Shown: positions 1 through 5,171, numbered from the stretch's first letter. The stretch is 6,259 bases of DNA from Saprospiraceae bacterium (GCA_022842255.1 JALHPW010000315.1:1-6259), one strand, 5' to 3'. The notes: a model not told the origin generated them from the letters alone. Made by a program: numbers and translations.

Positions 1-755
1 TTCAGGGTTTTGTCGCGACTCGCAGTGGCAAAAAATTGGCCGTCGGGCGAAAACACCAAGTGGTTGAGGGTGTACCAGTGTGCCGCTTGTTCGGAAACCA
101 GGCGGCAGTCGTTTTCCAGGTCCCACACCCGAAGCATGGCATCGCGGCCACCGCTCAGCAAGTGTTTGCCATTGGGAGAATAGGCCAGTGTAAACACCGA
201 ATTGGTATGCGCGTTTTTCAAAATCCGTTTGACGGCAAGCGTCTCCGCATCCAACAGATAAATGGACTGGTCGCTGGCGCCCACAGCGATTTCATTTCTT
301 GTTTCAGAAAAGGCAAGGCTGCGCAGGGCTTGATGGGAAAGTTGCAGGCTTTCCACGGTGCGGGCTTGGGCAGCGTCCCAGCGGGTGAGATAGCCATCCC
401 CGCCGGCACTCAAAAGCCAGTCGCCCACGGCTTCAAGTGCATACACTCCTTTTTTATGGTGTTGCACATTGCGTGTCAGGTCCGGATGCGCCCGATTGAC
501 CCAATGGATACCGCCGTTCATATTTCCCGCCACAATTCGGTTGCGGTCGGGCAAGGCGCACAAGGCAAACGTTTGGGTTTCTACTGAGGCCACGAGTTTG
601 CCCAACTCGGGGTCGTCCAGGTCCCACTCCACTACCCATCCATCCCCGCCTGCCGAGAGGAAATGCCTTTCCGTACGTCCCGGTGCAAGGGCGTAAAGCG
701 CGGCATTGTGGCCGGTACAGGTATGTTTTTTTTGAACTTGGATAACTTTTTGAAT
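1..755 (-). CDS. WD40-repeat beta-propeller protein, C-terminus cut by window edge, start codon non-canonical
   Basis: The minus frame is open from a stop at 762-764 to the window edge, giving 251 codons. It reads as consecutive WD40 blades. Typical blade endings are SAGGDGWVVEWDL (about residues 34-46), SAGGDGYLTRWD (116-127), SGGRDAMLRVWDL (201-213) and SPDGQFFATASRDKTL at the edge (236-251). Blades 2 and 4 are more divergent (GNMNGGIHWVN, GASDQSIYLLD). Six blades are visible and a seventh probably lies off the window, making a protein of about 300 residues. WD40 propellers are scaffolds for protein contacts; no catalytic domain is seen and the partner is unknown. There is no signal peptide, so it is probably cytoplasmic. 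No ATG, GTG or TTG occurs in frame before the first blade. I placed the start at ATT 755; ATC 743 is the alternative. The family call is firm and the exact start is not. Confidence 0.85.
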   Translation of the reverse strand, partial: MQKVIQVQKKHTCTGHNAALYALAPGRTERHFLSAGGDGWVVEWDLDDPELGKLVASVETQTFALCALPDRNRIVAGNMNGGIHWVNRAHPDLTRNVQHHKKGVYALEAVGDWLLSAGGDGYLTRWDAAQARTVESLQLSHQALRSLAFSETRNEIAVGASDQSIYLLDAETLAVKRILKNAHTNSVFTLAYSPNGKHLLSGGRDAMLRVWDLENDCRLVSEQAAHWYTLNHLVFSPDGQFFATASRDKTL

Positions 756-785
756 TACGAGTTACGAGGTGCGAATTACGTGCTA
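751..785. repeat. Degenerate heptanucleotide tandem repeat (copy 1)
   Basis: Five consecutive 7-nt units read TGAATTA, CGAGTTA, CGAGGTG, CGAATTA, CGTGCTA on the plus strand. They lie just upstream of the WD40 gene, and the last unit overlaps its presumed first codon. The same heptamer theme (CGAATTA/CGATTTA) recurs at 2057-2098. The function is unknown. Confidence 0.6.
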
Positions 786-807
786 ACGACCAAACCATGC
801 ATATCCA

Positions 808-830
808 CCTAAAACCTAAACACCTAAACC
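808..830. repeat. Short CCTAAA-type tandem repeat
   Basis: Three consecutive units CCTAAAA, CCTAAACA, CCTAAACC lie between the WD40 gene and the small membrane protein gene. The units are 7-8 nt and degenerate, and only three are present. This looks like intergenic filler of the same general kind as the heptamer arrays, but with a different unit. Confidence 0.4.
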
Positions 831-845
831 CTCCACTATACTATC

Positions 846-1163
846 TCAACCCCCAACCGGATAAATCTGCGCCATGGCGTAGGCAAAAACGCCAAATACG
901 ACGCTTCCGATGAGCATGCCGAGTGCGGTAGATCTATCGTCGCTGGTCTTAAGCATAAAAAAACCTGCGACAACACCACCTCCCGCCAGGAAATACCATG
1001 GAATAACATATTGAAGCACGCAGGCTAAGGCAAAAAACAACAATATACGCCATATTATATCAAAAAGCCATTTTGGGAGAATGAGTTTTAGTACAATAAT
1101 TGCCAGAATTAAGCCTACGGCTATTTCAATGTACACACGATATGTGCTGGGAAAAAAGTCCAT
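846..1163 (-). CDS. Small hypothetical membrane protein, four predicted transmembrane helices
   Basis: This ORF encodes 105 residues, from ATG at 1161-1163 to TGA at 846-848. I do not recognise the family. Hydrophobic stretches lie at about residues 11-29, 34-52, 54-70 and 80-100. They leave only short charged loops, such as KTSDDRST at about 71-78. There is no signal peptide beyond the first helix and there are no Cys or His clusters, so it is probably an integral inner-membrane protein with nothing to suggest an enzyme. A good Bacteroidota promoter (-7 box TACCTTTG at 1193-1200) points at it with a leader of about 25 nt, which supports both the gene and its start. It is divergent from the bTHX gene and reads toward the WD40 gene 90 bp downstream, so the two may be co-transcribed. 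Function is not inferred. Confidence 0.75.
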   Translation of the reverse strand: MDFFPSTYRVYIEIAVGLILAIIVLKLILPKWLFDIIWRILLFFALACVLQYVIPWYFLAGGGVVAGFFMLKTSDDRSTALGMLIGSVVFGVFAYAMAQIYPVGG

Positions 1164-1192
1164 GTGAAACTTGATGGTTTAATTTGAATTGC

Positions 1193-1223
1193 CAAAGGTA
1201 AAACGCTCAGGGAAGAAGCCCAA
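1193..1223 (-). promoter_or_regulatory. Bacteroidota-type promoter for the small membrane protein gene
   Basis: Read on the minus strand, TTG (1223-1221) is followed after 20 nt by TACCTTTG (1200-1193), matching the Bacteroidota TTTG / TAnnTTTG pattern. Transcription would begin near 1188, about 25 nt before the ATG. Confidence 0.6.
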
Positions 1224-1291
1224 TGTCGCACAAATTTTCAGGAATTCGATCCTTAAAATTCGAGGGCAAAGATCGATGTCTGCCCATACAC

Positions 1292-1321
1292 TTGAAAGTT
1301 TGGCTTCCTTGTGTACATTTG
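1292..1321 (+). promoter_or_regulatory. Bacteroidota-type promoter for the bTHX gene
   Basis: TTG (1292-1294), a 19-nt spacer and TACATTTG (1314-1321) match the TTTG / TAnnTTTG pattern. The predicted transcript start near 1327 leaves a leader of about 30 nt to the ATG at 1357. It also excludes longer upstream translation starts. Confidence 0.65.
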
Positions 1322-1356
1322 CGTCTCATTTTTACAAAAACAACGCACCACAACTC

Positions 1357-1467
1357 ATGGGCAAAGGAGATTTCAAATCCAAACGCGGCAAAATCCGTCG
1401 GGGTACAAATGGCAAAAGCCGCCCAAATCCACGCAAAATGCGCGCTGCAAAAAGGAAAGCAGCTTAA
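1357..1467 (+). CDS. 30S ribosomal protein bTHX (Thx family)
   Basis: This ORF encodes 36 residues beginning MGKGDFKSKRGKIRRGTNGK, almost entirely basic, with many Lys and Arg. The core GKGD-x-K-x-(K/R)RGKI-x-RG-x-x-GK-x-RP is the signature of the bTHX family, first described in the Thermus small subunit and widespread in Bacteroidota. There it binds the head of the 30S subunit and is thought to stabilise rRNA packing. At 36 residues it is longer than the roughly 26-residue Thermus protein, having an extra basic tail (about residues 24-36). The start is fixed at 1357 by the family N-terminus and by a promoter whose transcript begins only about 30 nt upstream. The frame stays open further upstream to 1189, but that part would precede the transcript start and resembles nothing. 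A strong terminator follows 9 nt after the stop, so the gene is a complete monocistronic unit. Confidence 0.9.
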   Translation: MGKGDFKSKRGKIRRGTNGKSRPNPRKMRAAKRKAA

Positions 1468-1475
1468 TTGCGCTC

Positions 1476-1523
1476 AAAGCCTTGCTCTAGCAAACCCTGC
1501 GGAGCAAGGCTTTTCATTTTTTT
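1476..1523 (+). terminator. Rho-independent terminator of the bTHX gene
   Basis: AAAGCCTTGCTC (1476-1487) pairs perfectly with GAGCAAGGCTTT (1502-1513) around a 14-nt loop. A T-rich tract follows to 1523. The left arm lacks a long A tract, so this is probably one-directional. Confidence 0.85.
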
Positions 1524-1559
1524 GTACAGCCAACACAGAGTGGTTTTGAATACTACCTG

Positions 1560-1625
1560 CAATCAATTAAAAATCAGGTTTTTGCATCAATCAAATCATC
1601 AAAATCACTTTAATCACAGCATAAA
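1560..1625. repeat. AT-rich AATCA-type degenerate repeat
   Basis: The trinucleotide ATC preceded by A-rich sequence recurs at 1586, 1590, 1595, 1598, 1604 and 1613, giving a run of AATCA-like units just ahead of the DUF2147 start. No open frame of interest and no TAnnTTTG promoter is seen in it. Confidence 0.35.
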
Positions 1626-1635
1626 CCGGACGATT

Positions 1636-2055
1636 ATGAAACATAGCCTCTCTCTTCTTTTCTTTTTACTGATGCTTGGCGGATTGCAGGCGCAGTCCAT
1701 CACAGGTACCTGGAAAACCATCGACGACGAAACCAACGAGGCCAAAAGCCACCTGGATTTGTTTATCGGCGACGGCAAACTCTATGGAAAAGTGAGCAAA
1801 CTGCTCAAATCCTCGCCCGACAAGCTTTGCGACAAATGTCCCGGCGAACGCAAAAACCAGCCCATCCTCGGCATGATTGTCCTGGTGGACATGAAAGAGA
1901 AAGAGGGGTACTGGCAATCGGGCAGTATCCTCGACCCGGAAAAAGGCAAATGGTACAATTGCAAGATTTGGTTGAAAAACGGCGACCCCAACACCTTGGT
2001 GGTACGCGGGTATATTGGTCCGTTTTACCGTACGCAGTATTGGTATCGGGTGTGA
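1636..2055 (+). CDS. Secreted DUF2147 domain protein
   Basis: This ORF encodes 139 residues from ATG 1636 to TGA 2053-2055. Residues 1-19 form a Sec signal peptide with a Leu/Phe-rich core and a probable cleavage site at LQA^QS. The mature protein therefore lies outside the cytoplasmic membrane and has no lipobox Cys. The rest spans one DUF2147 domain: SITGTWKTIDDETNEAKS near its start, KLYGKVSKL (48-56), LCDKC (64-68), an ILDPEKGKWYNCK stretch (98-110), and an LVVRGYIG...RTQYW end (121-136). Length and motif order match the family, whose biochemical function is unknown. C65 and C68 could form a disulfide or bind metal; that is inference. An upstream frame extends to a TTG at 1468, but this lies inside the preceding terminator and would hide the signal peptide, so I rejected it. 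No convincing promoter is seen. Confidence 0.9.
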   Translation: MKHSLSLLFFLLMLGGLQAQSITGTWKTIDDETNEAKSHLDLFIGDGKLYGKVSKLLKSSPDKLCDKCPGERKNQPILGMIVLVDMKEKEGYWQSGSILDPEKGKWYNCKIWLKNGDPNTLVVRGYIGPFYRTQYWYRV

Positions 2056-2056
2056 G

Positions 2057-2098
2057 CGATTTACGGTTTGGGAATTACGATTTACGAATTGCGATTAA
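2057..2098. repeat. Degenerate heptanucleotide tandem repeat (copy 2)
   Basis: Six consecutive 7-nt units begin one base after the DUF2147 stop codon: CGATTTA, CGGTTTG, GGAATTA, CGATTTA, CGAATTG, CGATTAA. They share the CGAATTA/CGATTTA theme with 751-785. No classical terminator is seen between the DUF2147 gene and this array. Confidence 0.65.
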
Positions 2099-2169
2099 TT
2101 TCCGAAACGCGTTAAGAAGGCCTTGGGCGGAAAAAATCCTGGGAAATCAGAAAAAATTTTCGAGCAATC

Positions 2170-2200
2170 TTGCACACAAAAAAAAGTAGGCCTACTTTTG
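2170..2200 (+). promoter_or_regulatory. tRNA-Gln promoter overlapped by an 18-bp palindrome
   Basis: TTG (2170-2172), a 20-nt spacer and TACTTTTG (2193-2200) match the Bacteroidota promoter form, with transcription starting near 2205. The spacer and -7 box are covered by the perfect palindrome AAAAGTAGGCCTACTTTT at 2182-2199. This is the position expected of an operator, although its role is unproven. Confidence 0.65.
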
Positions 2201-2203
2201 CAC

Positions 2204-2272
2204 CCGCTTTTGAGGCCTTGGTTTTGTTTACAACACCAAATGCATGCTGAAAGCGGTTGGGCTTCGGCCTGA
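2204..2272 (+). other. Structured 5' leader of the tRNA-Gln transcript
   Basis: CCGCTTT (2204-2210) pairs perfectly with AAAGCGG (2250-2256). It is followed directly by a hairpin with a TTCG tetraloop (loop 2263-2266, stem 2257-2262 with 2267-2272, containing two G-T wobbles). The second stem ends 3 nt before the mature tRNA, so the folds could stack and present the RNase P site. The leader may simply be discarded after processing. Confidence 0.4.
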
Positions 2273-2275
2273 GAT

Positions 2276-2346
2276 TGGGTCATGGTGTAATGGTAACACA
2301 GCAGATTTTGGTTCTGTTATTCAGGGTTCGAGTCCTTGTGACCCAA
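2276..2346 (+). tRNA. tRNA-Gln (anticodon TTG)
   Basis: The 71-nt cloverleaf folds fully. The acceptor arms are TGGGTCA (2276-2282) and TGACCCA (2339-2345), with discriminator A2346. The D stem is GTG/CAC (2285-2287 with 2297-2299) with the conserved GG at 2292-2293. The anticodon stem is GCAGA/TCTGT (2301-2305 with 2313-2317), and the loop TTTTGGT places TTG at 2308-2310. The T stem is CAGGG/CCTTG with loop TTCGAGT (2327-2333). The weak U-A first acceptor pair is typical of tRNA-Gln identity. The 3' CCA is not encoded (ACAA follows) and must be added by nucleotidyltransferase. The tRNA reads CAA, and CAG by wobble. It has its own promoter and terminator and no adjacent tRNA. Confidence 0.95.
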
Positions 2347-2356
2347 CAATCAATCA

Positions 2357-2397
2357 AAAAGCGGCATTCCGAGTATCGGGATGCCGCTTTTCTTTTT
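2357..2397 (+). terminator. Rho-independent terminator of the tRNA-Gln unit
   Basis: AAAAGCGGCATTCC (2357-2370) pairs with GGGATGCCGCTTTT (2378-2391), with one T-G wobble and a 7-nt loop. The T-rich tract TTTTCTTTTT follows. It lies 11 nt after the tRNA. Confidence 0.88.
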
Positions 2398-2739
2398 GGT
2401 CGTGTCTGCGACTTCTTCCTATTGCAAATGCGCCAATCCAAACTGTTAATTTTTTAACATTCCTCGATGCCCTTAACGTTCAAAGTCGTGGGGCAGTTCG
2501 CTTAAATCGGACCAAAGGGGCCCATTTGGGGCTCATTCCTAGAAATTTGACCGAACAAACTTGCCGAATATCATTTCGAGCAAGTGCATTTTCCTGCCCC
2601 CGGTTGGAATCATCCGATAGTTTCCTGAGTGCTTTTTAAAACATGATTTGGAATTGCCCTCCACGCCCTCTCACCCCCGTTTGCAAAACTTTAACCTCAA
2701 AATCTTAAGGTCTTTTAACTTTCTCTTAACTGCCCTTGT
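2398..2739. other. Non-coding stretch of about 340 bp with TTAAC motifs
   Basis: I see no credible gene here on either strand; the frames that cross it include the tRNA and have no recognisable protein. It holds GTTAA-tttt-TTAAC (2445-2458) and several TTAAC or TTAAG words at 2473, 2691, 2705, 2715 and 2726. The pair at 2715 and 2726 is spaced exactly 11 bp, just upstream of the glycosyltransferase promoter. This is consistent with a regulatory region for that gene, or with decayed sequence. Confidence 0.4.
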
Positions 2740-2747
2740 TACTTTTG
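2740..2747 (+). promoter_or_regulatory. Probable -7 box of the glycosyltransferase operon promoter
   Basis: TACTTTTG matches TAnnTTTG and would start transcription near 2752. No good TTG/TTTG -33 box stands 19-20 nt upstream; only a TTT at 2720-2722 is present. Such a promoter may depend on an activator, which fits the 11-bp spaced TTAAC words just upstream. Confidence 0.5.
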
Positions 2748-2796
2748 CTGCGCTTAACGCGGGATGAATCGCAGCGATTCAGGCTGCGAACTGAAA

Positions 2797-3504
2797 ATGA
2801 TACAGAAACCAAGGATTGATGTGCTGATTCCGGCCTGGAATGAAGAAAAAGCCCTGCCTTTTGTGCTGGCCGAACTTTCTAAAGATTGGGTGCGACAGGT
2901 AATTGTGTGCGATAATGGCTCCACAGACAGGACTTCGGAGGTAGCGAAAATGGCAGGAGCCATCGTGGTGAGCCAACCAGAACGCGGATATGGGAATGCC
3001 TGCCTGGCCGGAATGCGTTACCTGGAAAACCTCGCTCCGTCGGAACAGCCCGAAATTGTGGTCTTTCTGGATGGGGATTATTCAGACTTTCCAGAGGAAC
3101 TGCCAAACGTGGTGGCTCCGATTTTGAACGAAGGCAAAGACATGGTAATCGGATCCAGAAGGCTCGGTGGCATGGAACCAGGGGCAATGACCCTCCCACA
3201 ACGGTTTGGGAACTGGCTCGCCCCTGCTTTGATTCGATTGTTCTACGGATACAAGTTCAGCGATTTAGGGCCGTTTCGGGCCATTCGATGGGATAAATTG
3301 AAATCGATGGGGATGGCGGATAAAAACTTTGGTTGGACGGTGGAAATGCAGGTGCGGGCAGCAAAATTGAAATTTAAATGCGCAGAGGTGCCAGTGAGGT
3401 ATCGAAAAAGGGCGGCAGGGCACAGCAAGGTATCAGGCACGATTCGAGGGGCAGTGATGGCTGGTTGGAAAATTGTGACCACCATTTTCAGATTGCTCTT
3501 TTGA
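2797..3504 (+). CDS. Family 2 glycosyltransferase, polyprenyl-phosphate sugar synthase-like
   Basis: This ORF encodes 235 residues from ATG 2797. It has a GT-A fold with the family's motifs in order: IPAWNEE (11-17), CDNGSTD (38-44) for nucleotide-sugar binding, and RGYGNACLAGM (63-73). The metal-binding DGD is at 92-94, followed by GSRRLGGMEPGAM (119-131) and QRFGNWLAPALIRLFYG (135-151). DLGPFRAI (156-163), FGWTVEMQ (178-185), EVPVRYRKR (197-205) and SKVSGT (210-215) complete the set. This set is typical of the DPM1/DPG-synthase-like GT2 branch, which moves a sugar from a nucleotide donor to a lipid phosphate; donor and acceptor are not determined here. There are no membrane spans apart from a weakly hydrophobic end. 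An in-frame ATG at 2764 would add 11 residues, but these overlap two leader hairpins. The start at 2797 follows an A-rich CTGAAA and suits the family N-terminus. The second glycosyltransferase follows 119 bp later. Confidence 0.88.
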   Translation: MIQKPRIDVLIPAWNEEKALPFVLAELSKDWVRQVIVCDNGSTDRTSEVAKMAGAIVVSQPERGYGNACLAGMRYLENLAPSEQPEIVVFLDGDYSDFPEELPNVVAPILNEGKDMVIGSRRLGGMEPGAMTLPQRFGNWLAPALIRLFYGYKFSDLGPFRAIRWDKLKSMGMADKNFGWTVEMQVRAAKLKFKCAEVPVRYRKRAAGHSKVSGTIRGAVMAGWKIVTTIFRLLF

Positions 3505-3514
3505 TGGGCTGTTG

Positions 3515-3592
3515 ATTCGCGGATTTACGGAGTAGGTTATTTGAACATTCAAGCTTGGGCGCTCAAACAACCAAATCCACAAATCCACGAAT
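3515..3592. repeat. Imperfect inverted repeat between the two glycosyltransferase genes
   Basis: The left arm 3515-3531 pairs with the right arm 3576-3592 at 14 of 17 positions. The right side continues with ATAACC (3591-3596), which matches GGTTAT (3535-3540). The arms are built of 8-nt units such as AAATCCAC repeated twice. No T tract follows, so it is not an ordinary terminator. It could attenuate read-through between the genes, or be a small dispersed palindromic repeat. Confidence 0.5.
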
Positions 3593-3623
3593 AACCAATA
3601 AGAAACAACTTTACCAATTCAAT

Positions 3624-5171
3624 ATGTACGGTCTTCATTCTCTTTTCGAGGCATTTCAGTATCAGGCATTTGTCGATTTTGGCTACCTGATGTTGCTTAT
3701 TTATTTCCTCGCTATGAGCGGGGTGACGGTTTACGCGCTTTTGCAATTCCACCTGTTGTACCTCTACAAAAAGTACCACAAGGAGAACCCGGAGATTCAA
3801 TACAAACAATACGGTGCAACCGACCAAAATGCACCTTTTGTGACTGTTCAACTGCCGATGTACAACGAAATGTACGTCGCCGAACGTATCATCGACTATG
3901 TGGCGGCACAGGAATACCCCAAAGACCGCTTTCAAATCCAGGTGCTGGACGACTCTACGGATGAAACCGTGGGCATTGTGGCGGCCAAGGTTGCCCAATT
4001 GAAAGCCGAAGGGTATGACATCGAACACGTACACCGTGTGAACCGCCAAGGTTACAAAGCCGGTGCGCTGCAGGAGGCCATGCCGCTGGTAAAAGGGGAG
4101 TTCATCGCTATTTTTGACGCGGACTTTACCCCACGCCCCGACTTCCTTCGCACCACCATGGCTTATTTTGAAGACCCGAAGGTGGCCATCGTGCAAACAC
4201 GTTGGGAGCATATCAATGCCGACTACAGCATGTTGACCAAATTGCAGGCCCTCCAGCTGAATGTCCACTTCACGGTGGAACAAGCGGGCCGCTCATACGG
4301 CAACCTGTTGCTCCAATTCAACGGCACCGCAGGTGTTTGGCGCAAAGACGTCATCAACGAAGCCGGTGGCTGGGCCAGCGATACGCTTACCGAAGACCTT
4401 GACTTGAGCTTCCGCGCACAAATCCTGGGCTACAAAATCCAGTACCTGGAGAAACTTGGTAGTCCGGCAGAATTGCCCGTGGACATGAACGCACTCAAAG
4501 GCCAGCAGTTCCGTTGGAACAAAGGGGGCGCTCAAAACGTGCGCAAACTCATGAAACTGGTGTGGAATACCGACAAACTCAGCGGTATCCAAAAGATGCA
4601 CGCCATGAGCCAGTTGACCGCATACGGCGTGTTCCTTTGGGTGTTCATCGCTGCCTTGAGCAGTGTTCCTTTGGCATTTGCCTTTAGCGAACTGGGCATT
4701 TCCACGCACTTCCTGTCTTTCTCGGTGCTGGGCTTGTTCTCGGTGGCAGCCATTTCCTATACCGCCAACATCACGGCTGCGCTCAACCGCACCGCTCCTG
4801 CAACGTTCTGGGAAAAAGTGCGCTTCTTTGGTCTGTTCCTGTCCTTCATGCCAATGTCTTTGGGACTTTCGCTTTACAACGCTGTGGCAGTGGTAGAGGG
4901 TTTGCGTGGCAAGGTTTCGGCCTTCGTACGGACCCCAAAATACGGTGGCAACGGCGGGCAGCAACAAAGCTCTTTGCAAAAAGCCTCTTACATGGCCCGC
5001 AAGATTTCCTGGGTTACCATCGCAGAAGGCGTAATGTCCTTGGTGTTCCTAGCCTCTGCCATTATTGGCCTGGCTACAGACAATACTGCTTTTGTACTGT
5101 TCCACTCCATGCTGGCTTTTGGCTTTGGCACGATTTGCTACTACTCAATCAAACACCTGAATTTCAGGTAA
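3624..5171 (+). CDS. Membrane-bound family 2 glycosyltransferase, CslA/cellulose-synthase-like
   Basis: This ORF encodes 515 residues from ATG 3624, the first ATG in frame and preceded by A/T-rich sequence. Upstream there is only a TTG at 3555, inside an inverted repeat. One transmembrane helix (about 20-47) precedes a cytoplasmic GT-A domain. The domain contains VQLPMYNE (75-82), VLDDSTDE (107-114), DAD (165-167), FNGTAGVWR (232-240), TED (256-258) and QQFRW (294-298). These are the D, DxD, TED and QxxRW residues of processive beta-glycosyltransferases. Four or five further helices follow (about 330-356, 362-386, 400-425, 463-485, 488-508), with FVRTPKYGG (434-442) between them. The motif wording resembles plant CslA mannan synthases and their bacterial relatives, so beta-linked polymer or oligosaccharide synthesis across the membrane is likely; the sugar is unknown. 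No BcsB-like partner or PilZ domain is seen. It is probably co-transcribed with the preceding glycosyltransferase. Confidence 0.9.
   Translation: MYGLHSLFEAFQYQAFVDFGYLMLLIYFLAMSGVTVYALLQFHLLYLYKKYHKENPEIQYKQYGATDQNAPFVTVQLPMYNEMYVAERIIDYVAAQEYPKDRFQIQVLDDSTDETVGIVAAKVAQLKAEGYDIEHVHRVNRQGYKAGALQEAMPLVKGEFIAIFDADFTPRPDFLRTTMAYFEDPKVAIVQTRWEHINADYSMLTKLQALQLNVHFTVEQAGRSYGNLLLQFNGTAGVWRKDVINEAGGWASDTLTEDLDLSFRAQILGYKIQYLEKLGSPAELPVDMNALKGQQFRWNKGGAQNVRKLMKLVWNTDKLSGIQKMHAMSQLTAYGVFLWVFIAALSSVPLAFAFSELGISTHFLSFSVLGLFSVAAISYTANITAALNRTAPATFWEKVRFFGLFLSFMPMSLGLSLYNAVAVVEGLRGKVSAFVRTPKYGGNGGQQQSSLQKASYMARKISWVTIAEGVMSLVFLASAIIGLATDNTAFVLFHSMLAFGFGTICYYSIKHLNFR

Noticed and set aside
36..587. Long plus-strand open frame of 183 codons at the left end
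   Set aside because: It is antisense to the WD40 gene, whose minus-strand frame shows clear repeated blade motifs; the plus-strand product resembles nothing.
454..798. Minus-strand frame of 114 codons starting at ATG 798
   Set aside because: It begins in the heptamer array and then runs in a different frame from the WD40 blades, so it is a shadow.
1189..1356. N-terminal extension of the bTHX gene back to 1189
   Set aside because: It would lie upstream of the predicted transcript start near 1327 and would bury the conserved MGKGD start.
1521..1548. Possible promoter for the DUF2147 gene, TTTG at 1521 and TGGTTTTG at 1541
   Set aside because: The -7 box has TG instead of TA and the spacer is only 16 nt.
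1468..1635. Upstream extension of the DUF2147 protein from TTG 1468
   Set aside because: It overlaps the bTHX terminator and would place 56 residues before a clear signal peptide.
2240..2272. Ten-codon leader peptide (MHAESGWASA) ahead of the tRNA
   Set aside because: It is very short, ends inside the TTCG hairpin, and gives no reason for a tRNA transcript to be translated.
2244..2639. Plus-strand frame of 131 codons covering the tRNA
   Set aside because: It translates straight through the tRNA gene and its terminator, and its product has no recognisable domain.
3549..4283. Minus-strand open frame of 244 codons inside the second glycosyltransferase
   Set aside because: It is antisense to a gene with all of its catalytic motifs intact; it is a shadow of codon bias.
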